NCBI GenBank assembly: GCA_043820105.1
Contig: JBDREC010000012.1
Span: 14,078 to 78,077, forward strand
From: JBDREC01 sp043820105 [NCBI: Pseudomonadota bacterium]
GTDB taxonomy: Bacteria; Bdellovibrionota_F; JAHFAK01
Length of the DNA: 64,000 nt
Reading direction: 5' to 3'
In this document: piece by piece, positions 1 through 8,009 of the stretch
How the letters are laid out: every line of letters begins with the position of its first letter
How positions within the stretch are numbered: the stretch's first letter is position 1
Translations under genes and position numbers: made by a program
The notes under the pieces: model-generated
Databases searched by the model: none
The model's input: the letters and a program-made list of their open reading frames with translations, nothing else
Told to the model about the DNA's origin: nothing

Positions 1-294
1 AAGAATTACTGAATAAGCTTCTGCAGGCATGCTTCCTGCTAAAATATCATCAACAAGTGCTTTTTGTGTATGATGACTAATACCCTTAACAATTGCAGTC
101 ATGTCTCTATAATTAAAATATGATTCTTTTATTTCACTTTCATAATATCTAAGCTCATTTGAGTCTTCCACCATAACAATAACTTTAGCCATTTCATTTT
201 CATGTAAAAATTCATTAAGCATTGATCCGACTTTAGAATTTGAAAAAGCATTAATTGAAAATAAAAACAGAAAGATGAAAAGAATTTTTCTCAT
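1..294 (-). CDS. Secreted protein, C-terminal part beyond the window (partial)
   Basis: Open frame of 98 codons that runs off the left edge, so only the N-terminus is visible. The ATG at 294 has a strong ribosome binding site (GGAGGGG, 301-307). The first ~18 residues are a short basic head, a Phe/Leu-rich core and an Ala-Phe-Ser cleavage region, i.e. a signal peptide. The next ~75 residues (KVIVMVEDSNEL...) have the length and the beta-strand start of the inhibitor-type propeptide found in front of secreted subtilisin-like proteases. That is only a guess, because the catalytic part would lie outside the window. It lies upstream of nothing visible and about 200 nt downstream of the pilin-like gene on the same strand. 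Sure of a coding, exported protein; unsure of family. Confidence 0.6.
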   Translation of the reverse strand, partial: MRKILFIFLFLFSINAFSNSKVGSMLNEFLHENEMAKVIVMVEDSNELRYYESEIKESYFNYRDMTAIVKGISHHTQKALVDDILAGSMPAEAYSVIL

Positions 295-498
295 GTTTTA
301 CCCCTCCTTGAGAATTTTGAATTATATTAAACCGGATTTGAACTTAATACAAAAACTATGCCAATATTTGAATTTAGAATTACTTCGCTAAAGTTAGCTT
401 ATTCAAAGCTAATGCAATATAGGGGGAATATAAAGGTTTAAAAAATTAGTATCAAAAAAATCAAAATGCATTATTCTAGTAACAAAATGATACCTAAA

Positions 499-1008
499 CT
501 AATCTTCATTCATTGTTTCTACTTCTCCATCTCTTGAAACAAAGCCACCTAAAGTATTATCTAATTTTAGGGTTTGTCTATATTTAGCAATATCGCCATC
601 TTCATCCAAATTTTGATAAATATTTATAGTATCTGATAGTGATCCTGTTCCAGCAGATTGAATAAAACTAAAATTACTATAAATATCATTTGTTACAGTA
701 AACCCAAGTAGGATACAATCAATGTTTGTCGAAATGACTCCTTGAGAACCTACCATTTTTTGACCATTAAGTTGACTATTAGAATATGGCAGCTCTTCAA
801 AATCATCACCTCTTATAAAATGAAACTTATTTCGTTCCAGGGCATAGTCACTTTCAACCATAAAAATACCTTGTATTAAAATATTTGTTTCTGCCTGTTT
901 TGATTTTTTGACTAGAGCCATTAAAGAAGTAGTTGCCATGGAAGCAAGAATTCCTATGATAGCAACTGTGATCATTAACTCAACCAGGGTAAATCCTCTT
1001 TTTTTCAT
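499..1008 (-). CDS. Type IV pilin / type II secretion pseudopilin-like protein
   Basis: Protein of 169 residues with a class III prepilin leader: MKKRG followed by FTLVELMITVAIIGILAS. Cleavage would occur after Gly5, leaving Phe at +1 and Glu at +5, the residues required for prepilin peptidase processing and assembly. The hydrophobic helix is followed by a polar globular domain without recognisable Cys pairs. The start at 1008 is chosen over the upstream in-frame ATG at 1053 because AGGAGG sits at 1013-1018 and the leader would otherwise be 15 residues too long. It acts in the inner membrane and periplasm as a major or minor pilin, or as a pseudopilin of a secretion system. No pilus assembly genes are nearby, so which machine it serves cannot be told. 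A FrzS-like protein further right is compatible with pilus-based motility. Confidence 0.85.
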   Translation of the reverse strand: MKKRGFTLVELMITVAIIGILASMATTSLMALVKKSKQAETNILIQGIFMVESDYALERNKFHFIRGDDFEELPYSNSQLNGQKMVGSQGVISTNIDCILLGFTVTNDIYSNFSFIQSAGTGSLSDTINIYQNLDEDGDIAKYRQTLKLDNTLGGFVSRDGEVETMNED

Positions 1009-1050
1009 TTTTCCTCCTAAAATATGGTGTTCAAGCTTTTTAATAGTTCT

Positions 1051-1080
1051 CAAATAATTAATTATTAATTATTGTTTATT
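1051..1080. repeat. AT heptamer repeat (TTAATTA family)
   Basis: About four degenerate 7-nt units of the type AATTATT directly upstream of the pilin-like gene. The same family recurs at 11254-11276, 13204-13230, 18272-18313, 25288-25320, 26394-26430, 27435-27475 and 28935-28970. Confidence 0.6.
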
Positions 1081-1230
1081 AAAGTATAATGATTATTTGC
1101 AAAGGACATACCAGAATAAAACATAAATATAGAACAATATTATTGACCACTTAAATGAATTAGCTCATTTTCTTTTTTTCAAAAACAGGAAATTTAAACT
1201 TAGATTTTAATCTTCCAGTACTTCTTCTAT

Positions 1231-1339
1231 TTTACTGTCCCCTTACACATTATTCTGAACAATAGATCTTACATTTTATTGAACCAATAAAATTATTTAC
1301 AACTTAAACTAAACGATAAGGGAAGTGGACAGTAGTAAA
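1231..1339. other. Imperfect inverted repeat, possible short non-autonomous element
   Basis: TTTACTGTCCCCTTA at 1231-1245 is matched in inverse orientation by an interrupted TAAGGG...GGACAGTA..AAA at about 1317-1339, enclosing ~70 nt of AT-rich sequence without a gene. Terminal inverted repeats around a short spacer could be a decayed miniature transposable element. The arms are interrupted by small insertions, so this is tentative. Confidence 0.2.
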
Positions 1340-1384
1340 GGTTTTTTTAAGGCATTGGAGGAAGCGATATTTTTAATTTAAAAC

Positions 1385-1417
1385 AAAGGGAGAGGCTTTA
1401 TGCACCTCTCCCTTTTT
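1385..1417. terminator. Rho-independent terminator, probably bidirectional
   Basis: Perfect 11-bp stem AAAGGGAGAGG (1385-1395) / CCTCTCCCTTT (1405-1415) with a 9-nt loop and a T run on the plus strand (1413-1417). The minus strand also runs into T-rich sequence after the stem. It lies in a 1-kb gene-free stretch. The likeliest use is to stop minus-strand transcription coming from prs and the transposase remnant, before the pilin-like gene. Confidence 0.75.
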
Positions 1418-1618
1418 ATTATGACGAATAACATCGCCACCTCTTGCTAGTGATCCAGATTTTTTTAATAGTTTTCCTGATCTTTGTTGATTGGAGACAA
1501 GTGGGTTTTAATTATCGCATGTGAAGCAATCGAAGCACATAATGAAATGCTCTGACACTATAATCGAGTGAGGATTGTGATTTGAACATACCTTACTTAT
1601 ATATGGTTTGTTTTAGAC

Positions 1619-1665
1619 GTGCTCGTGCTCGTGCACGAATCGTTCACGTGCACGTGCACGAGCAC
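1619..1665. repeat. Palindrome built from GTGCTC/GTGCAC hexamers
   Basis: Left arm of repeated GTGCTC units ending GTGCACGAA (1619-1639), 3-nt loop TCG, right arm TTCACGTGCACGTGCACGAG plus CAC (1643-1665). The arms pair over about 20 bp with one extra unit-like bulge. It is far more G+C-rich than its surroundings and abuts the end of the IS remnant. No coding frame crosses it. Confidence 0.7.
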
Positions 1666-1666
1666 T

Positions 1667-2069
1667 GATGTGGTCAAGTAAAAAGAGACACTATTTTAAA
1701 CCGAACAGATTAACCACAAAATCAAAAATGCCACAGCAAAATGTTGAGTCGGCTTTTTTGGTTTTTAGAAACCAAAAGCCTCTACTTTTATGTGTTTTGC
1801 TATAAGCATTTTTGCTCATGTGGATAATCCTTATTTATTGCTTCTTCAATTTGTCATCTAACGTTTACTGCTTTTAGCTTCTCACGTTCTAGCTGGTTTG
1901 GACTTTTATATCCAAGGGCTGAATGCAGCCTTTTATCATTGTAAAACATCTCTATATAATCAAAGACATCAAGCCTCGCAGCTTGTCTTGTTGCATATAT
2001 TTCACCATCTGTTCTCTCTGTTTTGAAAGTGTGAAAAAAACTTTCAAAGACTTGATATTTATATAATTA
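1667..2069 (-). mobile_element. Remnant of an IS3-family insertion sequence
   Basis: This stretch holds the last part of an IS3-family OrfB transposase (described separately). Beyond its stop codon comes ~180 nt of non-coding sequence ending at TGGTCAAGTAAAAAGAGACA (1671-1690), which has the look of an IS terminal repeat. A hairpin (GGCTTTT...AAAAGCC, 1751-1780) lies in the non-coding end. No matching opposite terminal repeat or upstream transposase part (OrfA, first two catalytic acidic residues) is present between here and prs, so the element is truncated and cannot move by itself. The left limit is inferred from where the terminal-repeat-like sequence starts, next to the hexamer palindrome. 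Confidence 0.65.
1854..2066 (-). pseudogene. IS3-family transposase (OrfB), C-terminal fragment
   Basis: Reading from about 2051 to the TGA at 1854, the frame encodes the DDE integrase C-terminus typical of IS3 OrfB. It begins VFESFFHTFKTER, where the Glu of ESFF is the third catalytic acidic residue (DDE), and continues through TRQAARLDVFDYIEMFYN and KRLHSALGYKSPNQLE. A TAA at 2069 closes the frame upstream and no start codon or the first ~200 residues are present, so this is a 5'-truncated pseudogene. Codon use is close to the neighbours. It lies 30 nt from the prs stop codon, so the insertion or the later deletion stopped just short of an essential gene. Confidence 0.85.
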
Positions 2070-2097
2070 AACATTTTAATAGCAAAAAAGTTGCGGT

Positions 2098-3027
2098 TTA
2101 ATCAAATAATGAGCTAATAGATTCACCTTCATGAACACACTTAATGGCTTTTGAAAAAACAGGTGCTACAGATAATACTGTAATTTTATCAATCATTTTC
2201 TCAGGTGCAATAGGTATAGTGTTAGTGACAACAACTTCACTTAGCTTTGATTCTGCGATTCTTTGAATAGCTGGACCGCAAAGAATAGGATGCGTACACG
2301 CTGCTACTGCATCAGTTGCACCATGATCAAAAAGGAATTTCAAGCCACTGATAATTGTACCAGCTGTTGAAATTTCATCATCAACAAGAAATACTTTCTT
2401 ACCCTTAACATCACCAATTAGATTAGTTGGAATTGGTCTTTCATCATTACCATGTCTTCTTTTATCAATTATAGCCATTGGAAGATGCAGACGATTTGCA
2501 AATCTTCCTGCGTCTTTTGCCTCACCTGCATCTGATGCAACAAGTACATAATTAGAAATATCACCATTTTTTAAATGATCACAAATTATATTTATTGCTC
2601 TAAGCTGATCTACAGGAATTCTAAAAAAGCCTTGAATTTGAGGAGCGTGTAAATCCATGGTTAAAACACGATCAGCTCCTGCTGTTTCAATTAAGTCTGC
2701 CATGAGCCTGGCTGTAATTGAAATTCTAGGTTGGTCTTTTTTATCAGATCTTGCATAAGGAAAATAAGGAATAACTGCCGTAATTCTTTGAGCTGAAGAA
2801 TGTTTCAAAGCATCAAGCATCATTAAAAGCTCTATAATGCCTTCACTTACTGGGCTTACGGATGGTTGAATAACATAAACATCTTCACCTCTAACATTTT
2901 CATGGATTTTAACCATGATATTTTCATTGGAAAATCGAATGGTTTCGCTTTTTCCAAGGTCAATACTTAGATTTGTACATATTTCCTTAGCAAGGGCAGG
3001 ATGAGCACTACCAGTGAATATTTTCAT
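2098..3027 (-). CDS. prs: Ribose-phosphate pyrophosphokinase
   Basis: Makes PRPP from ribose 5-phosphate and ATP for purine, pyrimidine, histidine and NAD synthesis; cytosolic. At 309 residues it has the normal class I length. Visible hallmarks are the flexible catalytic loop YFPYARSDKKDQPR (~87-100), the MDLHAPQIQGFF region that follows (~123-134), and the PRPP-binding loop VFLVDDEISTAGTI (~212-225). The start has an AAGGAAAG ribosome binding site. A small conserved gene lies 23 nt upstream on the same strand and is probably cotranscribed. Its stop codon faces an IS remnant 30 nt away. Class I PRPP synthases usually respond to phosphate and ADP; nothing in the sequence suggests otherwise. 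Confidence 0.97.
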   Translation of the reverse strand: MKIFTGSAHPALAKEICTNLSIDLGKSETIRFSNENIMVKIHENVRGEDVYVIQPSVSPVSEGIIELLMMLDALKHSSAQRITAVIPYFPYARSDKKDQPRISITARLMADLIETAGADRVLTMDLHAPQIQGFFRIPVDQLRAINIICDHLKNGDISNYVLVASDAGEAKDAGRFANRLHLPMAIIDKRRHGNDERPIPTNLIGDVKGKKVFLVDDEISTAGTIISGLKFLFDHGATDAVAACTHPILCGPAIQRIAESKLSEVVVTNTIPIAPEKMIDKITVLSVAPVFSKAIKCVHEGESISSLFD

Positions 3028-3050
3028 GTTGCTTTCCTTTATTTAGCTAT

Positions 3051-3341
3051 TTATTGAAATTCATACCATTTCTTAAGATTATCAACAATCAATTTAGCTT
3101 GTTTTTCACTTGAGATATTGAACTTACTTCTTTGAAAATAATCATCGCCACGTTTTTGATATCTTCTAATAGAAACTTTTGGAGCTGAAAATTCAGCCTT
3201 TGAATTGCTTCTATCTTGATATAAAAACATTACTGTTGACCACGCACCTTTAGAAAGCACTTCTTTTTTAAGCTCTTTTACTAATACTTCACCTGAATCA
3301 TCTTTAAAATTAACTGATAGTTCATTTAATTTGTCACTCAA
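3051..3341 (-). CDS. Small conserved protein, possibly a PC4-like nucleic-acid-binding fold
   Basis: 96 residues beginning at a TTG codon (3339-3341) with a near-perfect AGGAGG six nt upstream, which decides the start. The protein has alternating beta-strand-like segments (WSTVMFLYQDR, KVSIRRYQKRGDDYFQRSKF) and a C-terminal helix (SEKQAKLIVDNLKKWYEF). The strand-rich core plus terminal helix, rich in Lys/Arg and aromatics, recalls the PC4/YdbC ssDNA-binding fold. I know similar uncharacterised proteins from deltaproteobacterial genomes but no experimental function. It sits 23 nt upstream of prs and is very probably in its operon. No signal peptide or membrane segment, so cytosolic. Confidence 0.75.
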   Translation of the reverse strand: MSDKLNELSVNFKDDSGEVLVKELKKEVLSKGAWSTVMFLYQDRSNSKAEFSAPKVSIRRYQKRGDDYFQRSKFNISSEKQAKLIVDNLKKWYEFQ

Positions 3342-3364
3342 TTGGACCTCCTGTTTCTAGATAT

Positions 3365-3393
3365 TTAGACATTAGTTCAATTATCTATATAAT
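3365..3393 (+). promoter_or_regulatory. Candidate sigma-70 promoter for the rnf operon
   Basis: TTAGAC (3365-3370), 17-nt spacer, TATAAT (3388-3393), about 120 nt upstream of rnfB in the divergent gap. The -10 is perfect and the -35 has four of six consensus bases. In such AT-rich DNA chance matches are common. Confidence 0.4.
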
Positions 3394-3516
3394 AATTATT
3401 TTAAATTTCAATATAAATTATTGATTTATGGATATTTTTTTAGGTTGATTTTTTTCACTAAATGAAAATATTAAGGGTTTCAAATAACTTTTTAACAAAA
3501 TATTATGGTCATATAA

Positions 3517-4362
3517 ATGTTGTACTTAATTATAAGTTCTATTTTAGTTCTAGGATCTGTTGGTCTATGTGCAGCCTTTGTTTTGTCGGTTCTTGCCAAG
3601 AAATTTGCAGTTTTTGAAGATCCTTTGATATCGGAGCTTGATGAAGTCCTGCCAGGAGCTAATTGCGGTGCATGTGGTTTCGCGGGATGTAAAAATTTTG
3701 CTGAGCACTTAGCAAAAACAAAAGATATATCAATCACTTGTCCAGTTGCAGATGAAAAATGTAATAATAAAATTGGAGCCCTTTTAGGGCTTTCCATTGA
3801 TTCAAAATTAAAAAAAGTTGCTACATTAATATGTAATGGAAGCAATCTTAATGCCACTTTAGGAACACGATATGAAGGGATTGATACATGCAGAGCAGCT
3901 TCAGCACTTTATTCTGGCCCTAAAACTTGTCAAGACGGTTGTTTGGGATTTGGGTCTTGTATAGCAGTATGCCCTACTAATGCCATTCAAAAATTCAATG
4001 GCATTGTTAAAATTGACCCTGAAAAATGCATCTCTTGCGAAAAGTGTGTTAAAGTTTGCCCTAAAAATGTGCTTGTAATGCTTGATCCAAATGAAGTTGT
4101 TTATATTGCCTGTCATTCAGCTGAAAAAGGGGCTTTTGCCAGAAAAGCTTGTAAAACTGGCTGTATTGCATGCAGTAAATGTGTAAAAATCTGTAGATTT
4201 CAGGCAATAACTATTGAAAACAACCTCGCGATTATAGATCAGGAAAAATGTACCAAGTGTGGAGAATGCATTCCCGCTTGTCCTACAAAAGCAATAAAAG
4301 GAATAAATGTGGAAGCAAAGGTGCAAGAAATAAAATCAAATAAAAAGGAGGAAAACAAATGA
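3517..4362 (+). CDS. rnfB: Rnf complex ferredoxin subunit RnfB
   Basis: Iron-sulfur subunit that takes electrons from reduced ferredoxin for the Rnf complex at the inner membrane. 281 residues: one N-terminal membrane helix (1-25), the Rnf/Nqr-type cluster motif ANCGACGFAGC...C (~48-75), then four further 4Fe-4S motifs: CQDGCLGFGSCIAVCP, CISCEKCVKVCP, CKTGCIACSKCVKICR and CTKCGECIPACP. This is the long clostridial/delta-type RnfB, with more clusters than the short proteobacterial form. The ATG at 3517 is the only good start; an upstream ATG runs into TAA after three codons. No clear ribosome binding site. It is the first gene of rnfBCDGEA-apbE and overlaps rnfC by 4 nt (ATGA). Confidence 0.95.
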   Translation: MLYLIISSILVLGSVGLCAAFVLSVLAKKFAVFEDPLISELDEVLPGANCGACGFAGCKNFAEHLAKTKDISITCPVADEKCNNKIGALLGLSIDSKLKKVATLICNGSNLNATLGTRYEGIDTCRAASALYSGPKTCQDGCLGFGSCIAVCPTNAIQKFNGIVKIDPEKCISCEKCVKVCPKNVLVMLDPNEVVYIACHSAEKGAFARKACKTGCIACSKCVKICRFQAITIENNLAIIDQEKCTKCGECIPACPTKAIKGINVEAKVQEIKSNKKEENK

Positions 4363-5687
4363 AAACTTTTCCTCTTGGTGGTGTTCATCCAAAAGAAAAC
4401 AAGCTTACTCAAATGCTTCCAATTGAAATAATGGGAATCCCAAATTCTGTAATCGTACCATTAAATCAAAATCTTGGAGCACCTAATGAAGCTTTAGTTA
4501 AAATAAAAGATGAAGTATTAGCTGGTCAAAAAATTGGCGACTCAAAAGCATTTGTCTCTGCCCCAGTTCATGCAACTATATCAGGAAAAATAAAAAAAAT
4601 TGAACGGTTTTATCATCCCTGCGCTAAGAGATTAATTGGAGTTGAAATTACATCAGATGGTGATAATAAACAAATTGAAAGTATCTTGGAAACAGAGGAT
4701 GTAAATTATAAAGAACTGTTAGGTAATACTGCCGAGATATTGAGTCTTGTAAAAGAAGCAGGAATAGTTGGCATGGGAGGAGCCACTTTTCCAACCCATG
4801 TTAAACTTAATCCTCCAAAAGATAAAAAAATTGATACTATTTTATTAAATGGTGTTGAATGTGAACCTTATCTAACCGCTGACCATCGTGTGATGCTTGA
4901 ATCTCCTGATAAAATACTCAAAGGTTTTGAAATAATTCTTTCACTATTTCCAAATGCAAAAGGAATCATAGGAATAGAAGGTAATAAAAATGATGCTTAT
5001 AAGCTTTTAAAGAAAAAAGCTGAAAATTACAAAACAATCGAAGTTATAAAACTTAAAGTAAAATATCCACAAGGTGGTGAAAAACAATTAATTAAATCTG
5101 TCTTACAAAGAGAAGTTCCTCCTGGAAAGCTTCCTTTTGATATTGGAGTGCTGGTTCAAAATGTTCAATCAGCCCTTTCAATTTATGAAGCTGTTACACT
5201 AAAAAAACCAGTTATTGATAGAGTCATTACAATTTCTGGAGATGCTATAAAGGAAAAAAAGAATATTCTTGTGAGAATTGGAACAAAACTAACAGACATA
5301 ATTGAATTTTGTGGTGGCACAAAAGAAAATTTAAAAAAGGTAATTTTTGGCGGTCCAATGATGGGACAAGCTATCACTAATTTAGATATTCCCATTATTA
5401 AAGGAACTAGTGGAATATTATTTTTATCAGATAAAGAAACAAAGGTTTATGAAGAATCAAGATGCTTAAGATGTGGCTTTTGCGTTGACGCATGCCCACA
5501 AGGCCTTGTTCCTGCTGATTTTATCTCCTATGTAAAAAATGCAGATTTTGAAACCTTAGAAAACATGCATATCTTAGATTGTATAGAATGTGGATGCTGC
5601 GTTTTTGCATGTCCATCAAAAAGAAAAATGGTACATTATATCAAGCTTGGAAAGATGGAAATCAATGCAAGAAAAAAGGATAAATAA
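4359..5687 (+). CDS. rnfC: Rnf complex NADH-binding subunit RnfC
   Basis: Peripheral cytosolic subunit that binds NAD(H) and FMN and passes electrons through two clusters. 442 residues. The glycine-rich nucleotide-binding loop IVGMGGATFPTH lies near residues 137-148, and the complex-I-51-kDa-like segment LLNGVECEPYLTADHRVM follows. The C-terminal 4Fe-4S motifs are CLRCGFCVDACP and CIECGCCVFACP. This is the short RnfC without the long Ala/Lys-rich tail of enterobacterial RsxC. An AAGGAGG ribosome binding site precedes the start within the end of rnfB, and rnfD starts on the next base after the stop, so translation is tightly coupled. Confidence 0.96.
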   Translation: MKTFPLGGVHPKENKLTQMLPIEIMGIPNSVIVPLNQNLGAPNEALVKIKDEVLAGQKIGDSKAFVSAPVHATISGKIKKIERFYHPCAKRLIGVEITSDGDNKQIESILETEDVNYKELLGNTAEILSLVKEAGIVGMGGATFPTHVKLNPPKDKKIDTILLNGVECEPYLTADHRVMLESPDKILKGFEIILSLFPNAKGIIGIEGNKNDAYKLLKKKAENYKTIEVIKLKVKYPQGGEKQLIKSVLQREVPPGKLPFDIGVLVQNVQSALSIYEAVTLKKPVIDRVITISGDAIKEKKNILVRIGTKLTDIIEFCGGTKENLKKVIFGGPMMGQAITNLDIPIIKGTSGILFLSDKETKVYEESRCLRCGFCVDACPQGLVPADFISYVKNADFETLENMHILDCIECGCCVFACPSKRKMVHYIKLGKMEINARKKDK

Positions 5688-6689
5688 ATGAGTGAAGCAA
5701 AAGATAAAAAAGATCTATTAATTGTTACTTCCTCACCTCATGTTTTTGGTGATGATTCTGTGGAAAAGGTTATGTACAATGTTGTTATTGCCTTAGTTCC
5801 AGCCATATTATTTTCAGCATTTTATTTTGGAATTCAAGCTCTCATTGTACTATTAGTTGCCATTGCTTTTTCAATTGGCTTTGAAGCCCTCTTCCAAAAA
5901 TTATTTAAAATGAAAATTAAATGTTTTGATGGATCAGCAATTGTAACTGGTATTTTGCTTGCAATGAACCTTCCAAGTAATTGTCCAATTTGGCTCGTTG
6001 TACTTGGGGCATTTATCGCAATTTTCCTTGGAAAAATGGTCTTTGGAGGTTTAGGGAATAACCCTTTTAACCCAGCACTTGTTGCAAGAGTATTTCTATT
6101 AATTTCATTTCCAGTGCAAATGACAAGCTGGCCAAAACCTGATCCTTCAAAGTTCTGGTCAGTTGACTCAGTCACAGCAGCTACTCCTCTTGGGATTTTG
6201 AAATCTGGTAATATAAGCGAAATAATGCAAATACCTTTTAATGAAATATTTATTGGAAATGTTGGTGGCTCTTTAGGTGAAATCTCTGCTCTTGCTTTAT
6301 TAATTGGCGCAGCTTGGCTTATGTATAAACGCTATATCTCTTGGCATATTCCTTTCTCCTTTATAGGTGCAACATTTATTTTCACAGAAGTTTTTTATAT
6401 CATTGATCCTGATAAATATGCATCTCCTGTATTTCACATGTTTACAGGTGGCTTAATATTAGGTGCCTTTTTCATGGCGACAGATATGGTGACAAGCCCT
6501 ATTTCCAAAAAGGGAAAGATCATCTTTGGGCTAGGTTGCGGCTTTATTACTGCGATTATAAGATTATGGGGAGGTTATCCAGAAGGTGTAAGCTTCGCTA
6601 TCCTTATAATGAACTCTGTGACTCCATTAATTGACAAATATACAATGCCAAAAAGATTTGGGGAGGAATATAATTATGAACCCAAGTAA
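5688..6689 (+). CDS. rnfD: Rnf complex membrane subunit RnfD (covalent FMN)
   Basis: Integral membrane subunit with about nine to ten hydrophobic segments in 333 residues. The loop [13 protein letters not shown] (~160-172) fits the site where ApbE attaches FMN through a phosphoester to the second Thr (motif S/T-x-A-T-P-L). A cytosolic head of about 25 residues precedes the first helix, including [18 protein letters not shown], characteristic of RnfD/NqrB. The ATG follows the rnfC stop directly. The 3' end overlaps rnfG by 14 nt and carries the rnfG ribosome binding site. Confidence 0.95.
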   Translation: MSEAKDKKDLLIVTSSPHVFGDDSVEKVMYNVVIALVPAILFSAFYFGIQALIVLLVAIAFSIGFEALFQKLFKMKIKCFDGSAIVTGILLAMNLPSNCPIWLVVLGAFIAIFLGKMVFGGLGNNPFNPALVARVFLLISFPVQMTSWPKPDPSKFWSVDSVTAATPLGILKSGNISEIMQIPFNEIFIGNVGGSLGEISALALLIGAAWLMYKRYISWHIPFSFIGATFIFTEVFYIIDPDKYASPVFHMFTGGLILGAFFMATDMVTSPISKKGKIIFGLGCGFITAIIRLWGGYPEGVSFAILIMNSVTPLIDKYTMPKRFGEEYNYEPK

Positions 6690-7257
6690 AATAAATAAAA
6701 GTGATTCAAGTCTTGTGCTTGTTATGGCCTTAACCCTTATAACTATTATCTCAGCTACCCTTTTAGCCATTGTTTTCAAAGCAACTGAACAGCCTATTGC
6801 TGATGCTTTAAGAAAAGAAAAACTAAAAGCTATTTCAGCAGTCCTTGGAAATTATGCCAATGAGCCTGATAAAGATGAAATTAATTTAAAAAACAAATAT
6901 ATATATCCAGCAAAAAACGCAGAAGGCAAATTAATTGGCGTAGCTTTTAAAACATCATCACAAGAAGGATACAGTGGTTTAATCGAACTTATGATGGGTG
7001 TTGATAATAATGGAAAAATAAAAGGCCTGTATGTTTTAAATCACAAAGAAACACCAGGCTTAGGCGACAAAATGTCACATGATTTTTTCAAAAAGCAATT
7101 TATTGGCAAAAACTTAGAAAACTTTAACTTTAAAGTTAAAAAAGATGGTGGTGATGTTGATGCAATTACAGCAGCTACTATTACTTCAAGAGCAGTGTCA
7201 AGTGCTCTGGAAAATGGCTTAGAATTTTATAATGATATTAAGGATAATATACAATAA
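6676..7257 (+). CDS. rnfG: Rnf complex subunit RnfG (covalent FMN)
   Basis: Single-span membrane protein whose periplasmic domain carries covalent FMN. 193 residues: N-terminal helix (~10-35), then the FMN-binding domain with [28 protein letters not shown] and the flavinylation motif [13 protein letters not shown], where the last Thr of TAAT-x-T type is the ApbE acceptor. The start at 6676 is chosen because GGGGAGG lies 10 nt upstream; an in-frame ATG at 6631 would add 15 unlikely residues and a deep overlap with rnfD. It is followed by an 84-nt gap filled by a heptamer hairpin before rnfE, the first break in an otherwise tightly packed operon. Confidence 0.95.
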   Translation: MNPSKINKSDSSLVLVMALTLITIISATLLAIVFKATEQPIADALRKEKLKAISAVLGNYANEPDKDEINLKNKYIYPAKNAEGKLIGVAFKTSSQEGYSGLIELMMGVDNNGKIKGLYVLNHKETPGLGDKMSHDFFKKQFIGKNLENFNFKVKKDGGDVDAITAATITSRAVSSALENGLEFYNDIKDNIQ

Positions 7258-7326
7258 TAGCTGTAAGCGGTAAGCTGTAAGCGGTAAGCAAAAAAACTTA
7301 CCACTTACCACTTATCACTTACCACT
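7258..7326 (+). repeat. Inverted heptamer repeat between rnfG and rnfE
   Basis: Left arm of four GTAAGCG/GTAAGCT units (7258-7289), seven A, right arm of four CTTACCA/CTTATCA units (7297-7326). The arms are near complementary, so the transcript would form a stem of about 28 bp with some G-U pairs. No T run follows, so it is not a classic terminator. A sister copy fills the next gap of the operon. Confidence 0.85.
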
Positions 7327-7341
7327 GAAAATGGTATTTAA

Positions 7342-7932
7342 ATGAATTACACACAAGAGTTCACAAAAGGAATAATTGCAGAAAATCCAGTTTTGCGACT
7401 ACTACTTGGCCTTTGCCCAGTACTAGCTGTTACAACTTCCGCTATAAATGGAATTGGCATGGGTCTATGCACTTTATTTGTATTATTAAGCTCAAACATT
7501 GTTGTATCCTTAATGAAAAACCTTATTCCAGGTAAAGTTAGAATACCATGTTTTATAGTAATCATAGCTTCCTTTGTTACAATAGTTGATCTTTTTATGA
7601 AGGGATTTTTCTTTGATTTACATAAGACTCTGGGTTTGTTCATTCCTTTAATTGTTGTAAACTGCCTGATTCTTGGTAGAGCCGAAGCCTTTGCATCAAA
7701 AAACAACACTTTTTCTTCTATCCTTGATGCTCTTGGAATGGGTCTTGGTTTCACTTTATCATTAATGTCCCTGGGGCTTGTAAGAGAAGTATTAGGCAAT
7801 GGAACAGCTTTTGGCTTTGCAATAATGGGAAAATCATTTATGCCGGTATTAATAATGATAATGCCTCCAGGGGCTTTTATAACTCTGGGAATAATGTTGG
7901 CTTTGTTGAATAAGATTGAAAGAAAAGTTTAG
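7342..7932 (+). CDS. rnfE: Rnf complex membrane subunit RnfE
   Basis: 196 residues with six predicted membrane helices; forms with RnfA the inverted pair of membrane subunits that carry a 2Fe-2S centre and the ion path. Recognisable segments are NPVLRLLLGLCPVLAVTTS (~11-29) and NCLILGRAEAFA (~107-118), each with the Cys that ligates the intramembrane cluster, and GLGFTLSLMSLGLVREVLG. It lies between two heptamer hairpins that separate it from rnfG (84 nt) and rnfA (77 nt). The ribosome binding site is poor (no GGAG in the 15 nt upstream), so translation may depend on the neighbouring RNA structure; that is inference. Confidence 0.95.
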   Translation: MNYTQEFTKGIIAENPVLRLLLGLCPVLAVTTSAINGIGMGLCTLFVLLSSNIVVSLMKNLIPGKVRIPCFIVIIASFVTIVDLFMKGFFFDLHKTLGLFIPLIVVNCLILGRAEAFASKNNTFSSILDALGMGLGFTLSLMSLGLVREVLGNGTAFGFAIMGKSFMPVLIMIMPPGAFITLGIMLALLNKIERKV

Positions 7933-7997
7933 CTGTAAGCTGTAAGCAGTAAGGTGTAAGCAAAAACTTACCACTTACCACTTACCACTTACCACTT
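7933..7997 (+). repeat. Inverted heptamer repeat between rnfE and rnfA
   Basis: Starts directly after the rnfE stop codon. GTAAGCT/GTAAGCA/GTAAGGT units (7933-7961), a short A run, then four CTTACCA units (7967-7997). Same architecture as the copy upstream of rnfE, but the units differ, so the two are independently degenerate copies. Confidence 0.85.
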
Positions 7998-8009
7998 TAA
8001 AGGTAAAAA

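Noticed and set aside
1671-2069. An intact IS3 element
   Set aside because: The N-terminal two-thirds of OrfB, OrfA and the second terminal repeat are absent.
7258-7326. Intrinsic terminator inside the rnf operon
   Set aside because: The stem is long and mostly A-T/G-U and is not followed by a T run on the plus strand; downstream rnfE, rnfA and apbE need to be expressed.
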